Assembly (NCBI GenBank): GCA_963920765.1
Contig: OY987243.1
Coordinates: 7,874,001-7,938,000 of the forward strand
DNA length: 64,000 bases
Source: Ulota crispa
Lineage: Eukaryota; Streptophyta; Bryopsida; Orthotrichales; Orthotrichaceae
Direction: 5' to 3'
The notes beneath the pieces were generated by a model. The model worked only from the letters and a program-made list of their open reading frames with translations, ran no database searches and was not told the DNA's origin. A program made the position numbers and the translations under genes. This document shows positions 50,799 to 62,083 of the stretch, piece after piece. How positions within the stretch are numbered: the stretch's first letter is position 1; every line of letters starts with the position of its first letter.

Positions 50799-52032
50799 CT
50801 CTCTCCTAATGTAACCTATACAAAATTTCAATTTAGTAATCACGAGAATCATACAATTAGTAAATTTTACATTCATTATGTATTAGTTTGACTTAGTTTA
50901 GCAAATAACTCCAATTAGAAACTACCTACTACTTTTAAAAGGTATAATTGCAAAATAAACCAACCAAAATTGGAAATTGATAACAAAGAAATAAACTAAA
51001 AGAAATATGCAATCTTCAAGCTCTATTATCAATTACTAGACAGTGCTTTACTCAAATATACTCCAGAAGAAAACATATTTCCTATATTGAACCAAAAAAA
51101 ATTACTTGTATGTAAGCAAGCATTGTGTTCTATTTATTATGTAATATTCAACATTTCTTCCTCCAAAAGTCACTCAAAATTGGCTTAATCACAATTAAAA
51201 TTTTTATGAGTGCTTAAACGTCATTGAAAATGGCACGGATTACTCTAATTGAACAACCTTGGCCTACCATGTTTACCCCAATCTCTGAATCTCTCATATT
51301 AGGAAGTAGGAACCCATCCTTCCAATTGAAGCCCGTTAAGAGTTGAACATCCAAAGTTCTTTGTCATCTCAAGGCATTCAAAAGAACAATCTGGGCATTT
51401 CATTGCAAGAGAACATTGTCAATTAGGGAACTTTTTCGTCAAACATTTTTTTGTCATTTTAATCACATTTAGTCAATTTGGACGTGTCAATTGGACACCA
51501 TTTCCTTGTAGTGTTTTCAAACCCCTCCTAAAGTCTCCTCTTTTAAAGAAATGGCATGAGTTTTTCCTCAACTATCATTGGCTTCATCCATTTAAATTTA
51601 AAACCTCTTGATGTTATTTTTTTGGTTTTCATTTTTGTACCAACTTGTCACTTTCAAACTAAAATTTGTATCAACTATTATCCTCAAATGTCAAGAGTTG
51701 TTGATTCAAGAACCAAAGTATTTGTTTTCATTGCATATTAGTCAAGAATGAAATTAAACACACCCCTTCACCGCATGAAGGCCTAGGATCCTCTCAACCC
51801 ATTCGAAATTGAGTAGGAATTGATAAAGATAACATTACGTACACAATATCAGACCTAAGGAGTCAAAGTTTAAGATACAATTTTTTTTCTTTGAAGTAAA
51901 GGTTCAACACCTAGCTAAACCGATAACTCCATAGTTGCCAAGATAAGCTCTAGGTAGTTGCCATGATACTTTAATGAAACTTGCGTATATCCAACAATAT
52001 TGAAAGAGAGATAAATGTGCCATATTTGAAAC
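50799..52032. other. Intergenic DNA with a solitary CACTA-type end
   Basis: ATTTCCTTGTAGTG at 51500-51513 matches the right end of the CACTA miniature elements, but I found no left partner. No gene is supported. Confidence 0.45.
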
Positions 52033-52415
52033 TTAACCCTTAATTGTTGAGCTAGAAACTGTGGCCTGCCTTGCCTTATAGCATTACAATGCTCTAACAG
52101 GTGCCCACTCTATAGCGGCCCTATAGTATTGTTTCTAAAAGTTACAAAAGTCAATAGTACATGTTGACCTCATGAAAATTGCAAGAAGGGCAGCACGGGA
52201 CCTAACACTAACATTGTATTTTTGAATCTTCTCACAATTTAAGTTACCTAAAAATATGAGTATATTTAGTGAGGTTGTTTTTTGCCTTCCATGATGGGTC
52301 GTGTGTTTATGATTACTTAAAAAAAAAAACTAGATGAAAAACGACTTTCTTCAATCATACAAAAAGTTTTTATAGAGCCAGAGGACAAAAAAATGTCCTC
52401 CTAGGCGTTTAGAGG

Positions 52416-53342
52416 TTAATCCCTAAAGAACCAAGCAAAGTTTTCACCAAAAGCTCTCCAAAAGTGCCATTTTTAGAGCTTCAACAAAATTTGAAAACAA
52501 AAACATTTTATGCATATGTGGCCATAGGATCTTGTAAAAGAACAGTTTTTGAAGATGGGGAAAAAAACTCAGAGTTTTCCATTGCGTAGATTGGAAGTTC
52601 TAATGGTTTGTATATTCAAAACGTCTTGTGAAAAATTGGGCAGCTACCCTTCAGAAGGTGAAATTCCTAAGGAAAAAAGGCCATGTGGGTGGTGCTTCTC
52701 TAAATTCCTTATTCCACCTAAGTAAAGTACATCTCCAAAAAGTTTCAAATCATTTGGAATTGTATAACATATGAAAAAAAAATTGTAAGTAAAAAGAAGT
52801 AGAGAATGATTCAAAACACAAAATTGTTAAGAATTTAATTATGGAAATAAAAAATTGCCAATCCCAATGGTCGTAATGTTGTAATAAACAATCTTCACCC
52901 TTTGGTTTTGTTTTTTTTCCAAAATAATGAAAATTTAGTAAAATAAAGGACTTCAAAGTCTATTTTAGAGTAGGGAATCCATAACTACCCGTAAACTAAA
53001 AATCCTCATAACTTTCATCTTGTTGATAAAGATGGAATGATTCAAAACTTCCTATATTCACATAAATCTCCTAAACCAATTTTAAAAATTTGTTTATGAA
53101 AAAAGCTATTTTAAAAAATATGCCTTGGCTGCCCACCGAGTGAAAAGAACAACATATTAGGCCATAACTTTTTACTCATAATTCCAAATGTCATGAAATT
53201 TAGTGCATATGAAAGATAAAACCTTGTTTCCACATTCTATTAAAATTTCAGCCTAAAATATGAAAAGCTCCAATAGCAAGTACCTGCCCAAAATTGCTAT
53301 ATTGCTTTAAAAAAAAAAGGGGTCTGGTCCTTTAGGGGTTAA
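52416..53342. mobile_element. TTAA-flanked element, about 0.9 kb
   Basis: TTAA (52416-52419) then TCCCTAAAGAACCAAG on the left. On the right GGTCCTTTAGGGG is followed by TTAA (53339-53342). The left TTAA also closes another TTTAGAGG-type end, so a second, weaker element may abut it (52033-52419). Interior non-coding. Confidence 0.65.
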
Positions 53343-54000
53343 GAAGCCAAAACATCCACTATTTTTATCCCTCTCCGGGTGGTCCCTACACTATCCAAAA
53401 CTCCCAGGTGTAAATGTTATTTTTGTTTCTGAATCCGTAATTTCAAATGGTTGCTTGTCCATATTTTTCAATTCTATAAGATGGCGGTTCTTCCTGATCA
53501 GATCCTGGATAAACATCCTGGGGGCTGGGGCTGGGCCAGGACGGGTCTGAATCACCTGATCGTTTCTCAATCCAGTTCTACAGGGCCATACTATTTGGTG
53601 CATCATTGAAGGGGGTCCAGCACTCCAGCTTTCAGGGCACATGGCCAGCGGTCGAGGGGTGCCTCCTGACCAACAACTGAACAAGCCCAGGCTCATCATT
53701 TGGGAGTCCTTTGCTTGTCAGAAGCCCACAGCCCCTTCTTGCACAAGCAGCACAACTGAAGGGATGTGCTCCTCGCGAGTGGGACACTCTAAATCTATTC
53801 ATGTGCGCACCTAAACAAAACCAGTCCATTTATAAATAAATAATAGAACTAAGAGAGACCATTTAAAAAATAAGTTAAAATACATCTTTCATAGAACCCT
53901 TACCTTTTCACAAACACCCTATGGACTTATGAAAACGTCACACGGCATATGACATACGAAAATGTCATAGGTAGTATTTTGCAAATGTGAGGAAGACTGG
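53343..54000 (-). other. GC-richer patch with minus-strand open frames, unrecognised
   Basis: The stretch 53391-53829 is clearly less AT-rich than its surroundings and has two overlapping minus-strand open frames (102 and 65 aa). I recognise neither. It may be a gene relic or captured fragment. No splice model could be supported. Confidence 0.35.
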
Positions 54001-54026
54001 TCACATTTTGGAACAAATGAAGCACC

Positions 54027-54193
54027 TGCATTTATAGTTTAGTGGTTTTGCTCTTGGCATGCCAATGAGGTGGTCATAAGTTCAAACCCAAATATTGGCG
54101 AGGTGCTTACCACTATAGTACAAGTATTCAAATACAGTGGGAGGTCAAATAACCTAATTGTCACATGGGGACTTTAGAATTTCTCTAAAAAAA
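54027..54193 (+). mobile_element. Probable tRNA-derived SINE
   Basis: A-box-like TAGTTTAGTGG (54035-54045) and B-box-like AGTTCAAACCC (54079-54089) are spaced as in a tRNA gene, but the sequence does not fold as an intact tRNA. A tail with a run of A ends near 54193. This is the usual head-tail layout of a plant SINE. Target duplications are unclear. Confidence 0.5.
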
Positions 54194-54199
54194 GGAACT

Positions 54200-54810
54200 T
54201 GTCTGTTCTTTATAGGGTCTACGTTCTAACAAAAGCATCGAGGATGGAATTTGGCATCTATGTTCATGAGGCGAAAATAGTTGAACACGGTTGAAGCATT
54301 CCCAGCATACCAGAGCTAACCTTCTTTGGGGTTGGAAGTGCATTCTTGTGTGTGGAATGAAATGTTAGTTTTGAAAATCTTAATGGGCATACAAAATGAG
54401 AATTTGTTACATACAAGCGACCAGATCCATTGCCTATAGCATGGTCAAATAGTTCATGTTGACGAAGATGTTGAGATTGTCATGGGTTTGTGTCACAGTC
54501 TAAAATCTAAATACAATGAGGTGCTCTTGCGTTGCATTCCAAACTTAGAGCGGATAAGTCACTGAAAGCAAAGAGGACCATCGTGCTCAACAGGCCCTGC
54601 TCTGTGCATGCCACGTTGTGGGGGCACAATGCACATGCTCTCAACTCTCCAGAGAAGTTTGTGTAAGCTTAGCCCCTTGCCCGACACCCCTTGCAGGAGC
54701 TCACCAACCATCATCACGTGCCATGAATGCCTTGCCCATCCAACTCTAGAATGCAACAAAAAATTTGAAAAAAAATACAAACATGCAACTAGCATAAGTT
54801 AATAGAAATT
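54200..54810. other. Intergenic DNA, unrecognised
   Basis: A GC-richer stretch at 54540-54760 has short open frames on both strands without similarity I know. No gene is called. Confidence 0.35.
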
Positions 54811-54811
54811 A

Positions 54812-55186
54812 CTCCCTCCGTCCCAAAATGATCTTCCTATTACACAAAATGTTATAGATTAAGCTTGAAAAGAACTATTTTTTGGAAAAAATCTTACCTG
54901 TGAATAGAGTTTGATGTCCTCCTATTATTATGAAATTTTGAGTTTCAAATTAGTTTTCAAAGTGCAATTTCAAAGTGCTTGAAAATTGAATTTTTGAGGC
55001 TCTTATGAAGAGCACCGGTGGCCACTTTCTTAATGACAATGGATTGGTTAGCATGCCCATGCTTTTGGATTATGTGCCAGTGTCGCTAATTTCCTTCCTC
55101 TTCCAACAAGAAGATCATTTTGGGACACTAAAAAAAAGGCCAACAGGAACAACAGGAACAGGAAGATCATTTCGGGACGGAGGGAG
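54812..55186. mobile_element. Stowaway-type MITE (Tc1/mariner)
   Basis: The ends CTCCCTCCGTCCCAAAATGA and, in reverse, CTCCCTCCGTCCCGAAATGA are those of plant Stowaway elements. A TA dinucleotide flanks each side (54810-54811 and 55187-55188). 375 bp, non-coding. An extra internal copy of the GATCATTTTGGGAC motif near 55112 suggests a partial duplication or nesting. Confidence 0.85.
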
Positions 55187-55605
55187 TAGCTCTTTTCACG
55201 AGAGACAGATAGAAATGTGTCACATGCATTTGAGTTGCCTTTCATCTAAAATTGAACATCGATTCTTCCAAAGAGCCAAGACATTCACTTTACGATCAAT
55301 CCATTTGTTTACAATTTCTGGGACTTGACTTGGATAATTAAGATTATCTTCAATAGGAGTCACAAAAATCTCTGCTGAACTACAACCCTTGGATGTGGAC
55401 GAAATATTTCAAAAAAATCAAAGCAGAAAGTTGATTGGATTAAAAAAAGGAGCAGATTCATGCATTTTACTTCTATTAATCAAGAATAGGTATGTTGTCC
55501 ATGTTGTTGTACATATCACTTTGTTTTTAATCCGTGGACTCATTTTGTTTTATTTACTTAGTGCCAGAGCATGAAGGAGAAGAAGATACTAAAGTTTTAT
55601 GCCTT

Positions 55606-56559
55606 TTAACTCTTAAAGGACCAAGTGGCTGTTCAACAGCCACTTGCTGACTCAGGTAGGATCATATGGAGTTAATTTTTATTGGATGTTCTCAAAATTG
55701 TTATACAAGATGCAAATATGTATCTCCCAAGTGGAAATCTATTTTTTCCCCAATCGGATGCTCGTTCAAAAATTATGTTGCCCAAAAGAAATTGGACAGT
55801 TTGGGCAGTTTGAGCATCTTTGGAGAATCTTATGCTAAAACTCTCATTAACTTTTGAAATTTGGCAAGTATGCAACTAAAAAAACATGGTGTAAAATTGT
55901 CAAAAAACAAACAAATTGAGAACTCACATCACATTCTAAAGGGAGTCAAACTTTGTTAACTATGTTTGGGTAGTTTCAAGAAAAAAAAATTCCTCTAACT
56001 TCAAGCTCTATTATCAATCTATAAATCTAAAGCTCTTGAAACTTTTATTCACATATTCCATATGTTTGTCTCCAACTTTTTACCCTTCAAATTTCAAATA
56101 AAAGACTTCCACATTGCACAAGAAATCATGAAAGAATGACTAATGTATTGCCAATTCACTAAACCTCCTTGCACTGGAGGGTGATTTAGAATAAGCTAGA
56201 CTCTATATTTGCATTTGAAAAATTTCATGAGTGAACCTAACATCATATCCTTATGAATGGTCAAAAAGCTCAAATTTGTGTAGAGCAAAAATTTTACTCT
56301 AGGAAGGGTCAAAGTTTGCTGACCTTGTTTTGTAGGAATGAAAAAAAGCTATTTTTCTCACTTCATATGTTATAATCTTACAATCTGTGTCGTAAAATGG
56401 GTTGAATTTTTTTGCACACATTAACTTATCTATTTGACACACTTTTGTTTGGTTGGAATTGAGAAAAAAAGTATTTATTTTAAATTTTGGGCAATGCACT
56501 AAAAGTTGACAATTTCTGAGATTTTTCTCAAAAAACACCCCTGGTCCTTTAGGGGTTAA
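55606..56559 (-). mobile_element. TTAA-flanked element, about 0.95 kb, reverse orientation
   Basis: TTAA (55606-55609) then CTCTTAAAGGACCAAG; at the far end CTGGTCCTTTAGGGG then TTAA (56556-56559). The interior matches 57179-58067 and 22730-23561 in reverse orientation, so these are members of one family and not chance ends. Confidence 0.7.
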
Positions 56560-57178
56560 GCATCTGAATACTCAGGTTTTTGGTGTAGAAGTTGAACCAC
56601 TCTATTTTAAGGTTTTGCTGATGATGATTGTATTTATGTTATGATTATTGCCAAGATATAGAGTACAAGTTTAACCATGGGTGGCATGAGAAGATGGCAT
56701 GAAAAGATGGCATGAGAAAATGACATGAGGGAATAGCACGGGGGCCATGGAAGGCATGAACCCGTTGGTACAATGGAGAGGAGGACTTTTGTAAAATAAA
56801 ATACCATCCTTGTTGCATATTGTAAGAATGGGCCTACTAAATGGGCTTTAAGATTTTCTCTCAATTAACCCTTTAGGGATGTCCCAAGCAACCTTATTTT
56901 GGTTGCAGTGAGTAGTTTTTGGCCTATAGAATGAAACTGATCAACAATTTGGAATTTGATCTTGAAGAACTTATGTGACCACAAAAACTTTTTCTTCAAC
57001 TAAAAAAATAACAATGGAATCAGGCGTGTGAGTTGACAAATAATGGTGTTTATACATCATGGCCTCAAAATACGTATCCATTGTTGATCAAAGATGAATC
57101 AAGCAACAACACAGTACATTGAGTATACAAAAAGTATATCACATTCCAATTGTATGGTCCTAAAAGTTTTCAAATAGC
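56560..57178. other. Intergenic DNA between two TTAA-family elements
   Basis: No gene is supported. A motif TTAACCCTTTAGGGA near 56866 looks like another left end of the family, without a clear partner. A short run of GGCATGAGAAGAT-like repeats lies at 56685-56730. Confidence 0.45.
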
Positions 57179-58067
57179 TTAACCCCTAAAGATCCAAAGG
57201 TGTTTTTTGAGGAAAAATCTCAAGAATTGCCAACTTTTAGTGTGTTGCCCAAAATTGATTTAATTTTTTTTAATTTTTTTTCTTCTGAATTTAACACTAC
57301 AAAAGTATGTTGAACAAATAAGTCAATAAGTGCAAAAACATTAGCTCATTTGACCACGTGGATTGTAAGATAATAATGTTTGAAGTGAGAAAAACAACTT
57401 TTTTTCATTCTTGCAAAACAAGATTAGCAGACTTTGAGCCCTCTTGGAGTTAATTTTGTTCTCTACCCAAAAATGAGGTTTTTGATCATTTATAAGTATA
57501 TGATGTTAGGTTCACTCATGAAATTTTTCTAAAGCAAATATAAAATCTCGCTTGTTCTAAATCACCTTGCAATGCAGAGATTAAGTGAATTGGCAATACA
57601 TTAGTCATTCTTTCATGATTTCTTGTGTAATGAGGAAGTCTTTTTATACATTGCAAGATAATAGGGCCTAAAGATAGAAGAATTTTTTTTTTCTTGGAAC
57701 TCTTCAAACATGGTAATAGGGTTTGACTCCTCTTAGAATGTGATTTGAGAGTTCAAATTCAATTATTTTTGAAAATTTTATACCATATTATTTTAGTTAC
57801 ATGCATGCCTAATTTCAAAAATTGATGAGAGATTCAGCATAAAATTATCCAAAGATGCCCATAGTACCTAATCTACCCAAATTCTCTCAAGCATCATAAC
57901 TTTTGAATTGGGCATTTGATTGGAGAAAAAATTACATTTCCACTTAGGGTATATTTATTTGCACCTTGTGTAACAATTTTGATAATACATAATTAAAATT
58001 CACTTTGTATGACTCTACCCAAGTTCTCAAAAGTTTGTTGAATGGATGCTTGGTCCTTTAGGGTTAA
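57179..58067 (+). mobile_element. TTAA-flanked element, 889 bp
   Basis: TTAA (57179-57182) then CCCCTAAAGATCCAAAGG on the left; TTGGTCCTTTAGGG then TTAA (58064-58067) on the right. The interior is homologous to the elements at 22730-23561 and 55606-56559. Non-coding. Confidence 0.7.
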
Positions 58068-58071
58068 GAAT

Positions 58072-58486
58072 GGGAATTGATATGGGGGGCACACCCAGGG
58101 TTTGATATATGCACACCTTGAGGGTAAATTTTAGGTTTTTACCATCAAAAAGCTAAATTGGAAATTTTGAATTCAAATTTGGACTTAGAGACCTTAATTT
58201 AGTCTAAACCATTACAAAGGTTACAATTGAACAACACCCAATAAAAAAGTTTAGTTTTTTTTACAAACAAAAGTAAAAGTAATAATTTGCCCCTTAGCAA
58301 AACATTTTCATTGGGTGTTGTTCAATTGTAACCTCCTTTAAGGTTCTAGACATAATCAAGGACTATAAGTCCAAATCTGAATTCAAAATTTTCAAATTTA
58401 GCTTTTTCATGGTAAAAATCTAAAATTTGTCCCTAGCAGGGGAGATGTGCGTACATCAAACCCCACATGTGCCCATATCAATTCCC
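58072..58486. mobile_element. Foldback element, copy 3 (two motif copies per arm)
   Basis: The ends are GGGAATTGATAT and ATATCAATTCCC; flanks TTAAGAAT (58064-58071) and TTAAGAAA (58487-58494) agree at 7 of 8. The arms match copies 1 and 2 (TTGGACTTAGAGACC, GTTCAATTGTAACC). It has inserted at the TTAA that closes the preceding element. 415 bp, non-coding. Confidence 0.8.
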
Positions 58487-58494
58487 TTAAGAAA

Positions 58495-59820
58495 TATGAT
58501 GGTGTTGTATCTCTACATGGTAGCAATATAATTTTGGTATTTGAAAAACTATTGAAATGGTGTTGTCATTTTGTTTTAAAATTTCTCATACTAGAATTTA
58601 AGGCCAATTGTTGATTGTTTTCACCAATTGGATTTTCCATGGCATTTATCAGATTTCTTGTAGAACTACTTAAGAATAGCTAGTAAAGTATGATTTTTTA
58701 CCCTTTTTGTCCATGTAGCTACACCTTGTGATTGCTTATTTTACCCATTTTGTGTGAGACTAGTCTTATTAGAAAGGTGGGAAACCTTGCTCTCTAGAAA
58801 CAAAAGGTTCTTCTTGAGAACAACTCACATGAAGTGTTTGCATCCAGAACCACACAAGCACAAAAAAGTATAGATTTTCCATCCATGGCTCACTCAATCA
58901 TCATAAGATTTCACTTCCAACTGTAAATTTGGTTGATATCTTGATATTCTATAATAAACAAGGTGTTCTTCCCATTTATACAGTTGGGTTATCAAAGTTG
59001 GATCCATATTTGATTCAAATGCACATCTAAGTTTACTACCCCAATTTCTAATGGATTTTGAGAAAATATGTGTAGTCTTTAAAGAATTAAGACAAACTTC
59101 TAGGTCAACCCTAGAATTGAAATATGCTAAAATAAAACAAGCAACCACAAAAATTGTTTGTTGCTTTCGCATCTTTTGATTTTGAGTTAGCATAGAAGTT
59201 TGACCTTATTTAGTTCAAAACCTTGCTCAAAGCCACTAAAGACTAAAGAGACTGTCACATGAGTACTATTGTAATCTTGTGATTTGGAATGTGGTCAAAT
59301 AATGAAAAAAACATATTAATTTATTGGACAAAATCGTGACTTTGCCACACAATGCTATGAACAACCATTTTGAAAACCTCTTTCTTGCCCTAATCGTCCC
59401 TTTTTTTAGGAAAATGAAGTCTTAGTAGTTTGCAAATATAGCATTATATCTAGTCATAGATAATTGATTAGAGAAGGAGAAATATAAAGCGTGATGTTTG
59501 CTAAAACAAAAAGAGAACTCCATCTTTATTTATATGCAATTTTTTGATTCCATTTTTCATAGAATAGTCCAATTTTTGCAAAATGTGTTTGAGCTGTTTT
59601 TTTTTTCAAACTACCAAGTTCTTATAATCTTAAGGCATGTTTAATACATGCTTGGTAGACAAATATTTTGATTGCAAAGTTTCACATTCTCATATAATAT
59701 TCTTCTAAATTTTTGAAAACCTCTGTTTGCCAATTAAATGCATTTTGAGAATAATACACTTTCTTTTCAAGCTCACATCAATTTATGGCACTATAGTCTA
59801 GAGACCAGTAGTCAATTTCC
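58495..59820. other. AT-rich intergenic DNA
   Basis: No supported gene, RNA or complete repeat. Confidence 0.45.
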
Positions 59821-60048
59821 TTAACCTTGAACGGCCTAAAAGCCTTTTGGTTGTATGTATGAGTTTAATACGTATCAATCATGATCACATAATGCTTCAT
59901 TCTCTATGATGAAACCCTTAATTATCAACTACAATCACCCAATACTTCAATCTCTGATGTTATTTTGCACTTTTTGAAATTTGATGAAGACAATATTTAA
60001 CTCATATGACCCCATATCTCCATAGCCATAGGGCTGTTCAGGGGTTAA
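59821..60048. mobile_element. Short TTAA-flanked element, 228 bp
   Basis: TTAA (59821-59824) then CCTTGAACGGCC; the right end is GGCTGTTCAGGGG then TTAA (60045-60048). The inverted ends match at most positions. It is more diverged than the other copies. Confidence 0.45.
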
Positions 60049-61536
60049 TTTTGGGTGAAGTCTTCACACTTTTCTGTGTAAGATGTTGTTTTCAATTTAT
60101 AAAATAGTAAGTTGTGAATGATGCATTTGAAATTGTAGTTGCAAAGAGAGATATGAATATAAATGAACAGGTTTGCAATCGTGTTGAATTCATGCTAATT
60201 TGCTTGTGGGTTGTTAAAATAAGTTGTACATGTTTTCATTTTCATCACAGCACATTGTATATATGGCAACGTCACATTGACAAGTGACATTTTATTTTGA
60301 GGCATACCAAATTTTAAATTACACCAATGGGTTAGGTCCTTAACTTTTAATGACAGACAAGGCGTCAACCATTTGGGGAGGCACCTCAAATTTTCACTAT
60401 ACGATTTGCAAAACACATTCAAGGATAAAATTTGTGTTTTTAAAATCAGATCGGACCGAACATATCAAAGCTTATGCAATATATATATATATATAAATAT
60501 AAGTTTGATCTATCGGAACAATTCCACGTGAGGACTATGAGAAGCTTGATGATCCAAAAAAACTTGTTGTGCAAAAACGTGAGACACTCTAACTAATTAG
60601 TGTCAATTGTGCAATTGAAACTTTTGATAGTGGTGGAATTTGTAGGGGCTATTGCCCCATTTTAAGTTATTGCACTTCTAAAAAAACTACAAAATTTGAG
60701 TCAATTTGTGCATTTCACGGCATGATTTGTGAAATTAAGCATTGGAAAAATACAAACATGGCCACACATATACAATTGAATACAGCATGCATGGAACATG
60801 TTTTCACAAAATCTGATTGGTCAATATCATCTGCATTGGGTGTCATTTGAGGTACAAGGTCCCACATTTAGCATTGCAAACCTTTGGAGCCTAAGATTTC
60901 AAAGAAATACACAATGCTGTAGCTGAGTACACCACAAGTAGAATTTCTAAATAAACCATGCAACTTTTGCACAACTATTAGAGAGCTAGCACTGGATACT
61001 TTGGGTGCAATATGTGGGCTTTGGGGCCACGTCACGGTTGCACTAAATTAGTATTTATTTGTTATACCCGTATGAGAGTTCAAGCTTCATACGTAAAACA
61101 CACATAGCTACTGTGTTTCTTTATGCCTTGCTTTGAAATTTGTCCCGGTAAGAAAAGAAGTTGATGCCCTAGCTCTATTACGTTATGTGTTTTTGCAAAT
61201 TAAATAAAACAAAAATGATAAGAACCACGGAGTACCAAACCCAAAAGTGGTCAACTGGTCACTAAGGGGTTAACATACAATGTGAAGTTCCACTAGTTGT
61301 GGGCATGAAAACTACCGTATTATCTATAGTGACGTTTTTCATGCAGATGATACTCGTGAATAGTGACATGGAACTGCTTCTCCATAGGCAATTTCATGAA
61401 CTTATTCATGGCACTCACTATTGTTTTGTAGTAAACAACATCCATATAATTTGACAATTTAAATCAACATCCATAAGCAATGAACACAATATTCATTAAA
61501 TTGGGAAAAATAGTATATTTTGGGACTTTTGAAGGT
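60049..61536. other. AT-rich intergenic DNA with an AT microsatellite
   Basis: A TA run at about 60480-60495. A lone TTAA-family right end (AAGGGGTTAA) lies at 61264-61273. No gene is supported. Confidence 0.45.
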
Positions 61537-62083
61537 TTAACCTCTAAACGTCCAAGGGATAAGGGCAAAACATAAATGCGTTATAAAATGATACTTTTGT
61601 AACTTTAATGAAGTTTGCTTCAAAAGAGAAAATAAGAGTCATGATGTTTAATAATTATTCATATAGTCAAACATTCAAAAAAAGTTTTGGATTCTTGTTT
61701 AATGAATATAGAAGCATTTATTGTTTAATATTCATCAAAATTACAAATTTTATTCATAGAACTTGAAAGTTGGTATGATTGGTTAAAAATAGATATTCTA
61801 TTTGAAAGTTCAAAAATGAAATATTTTTGATGGAGAGCATCATTAGTTTCCCAAAATAGTAAATTTTGTAACACTAGCAAATATTGAAGTGTTTTTCTTT
61901 GAAAAAATCTCCTTAGTGGAGTTTAACTTGGATTGACATGATTCAAATTGGGTTGGAAAGTAGACTTGATTCCCTTTATGAAAGTATTTTTAGTTTTTTC
62001 AAAAATTGTTTTTGTTTCATTTTGGGCCGTCCGCAAGAAAGGGCAGCGATTAGAAAGTGGTCGATTGGGCATTTAGGGGTTAA
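61537..62083. mobile_element. TTAA-flanked element, about 0.55 kb
   Basis: TTAA (61537-61540) then CCTCTAAACGTCCAAGG; the right end is TTGGGCATTTAGGGG then TTAA (62080-62083). Read in reverse the right end is CCCCTAAATGCCCAA, close to the left. Non-coding. Confidence 0.65.

Noticed and set aside
50108..50814. Long overlapping open frames (168-229 aa) across the 20-bp array, on both strands
   Set aside because: Because the unit lacks stops in several frames, the array opens frames automatically. The peptides are pure repeats and occur in three frames and both strands.
54027..54100. A functional tRNA gene
   Set aside because: A and B boxes are present but no cloverleaf with a clear anticodon arm can be drawn.
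23545..62083. Telomere-like TTTAGGG motifs
   Set aside because: They occur singly as TTTAGGGG next to TTAA at transposon ends and are never in tandem, so they are not interstitial telomere arrays.
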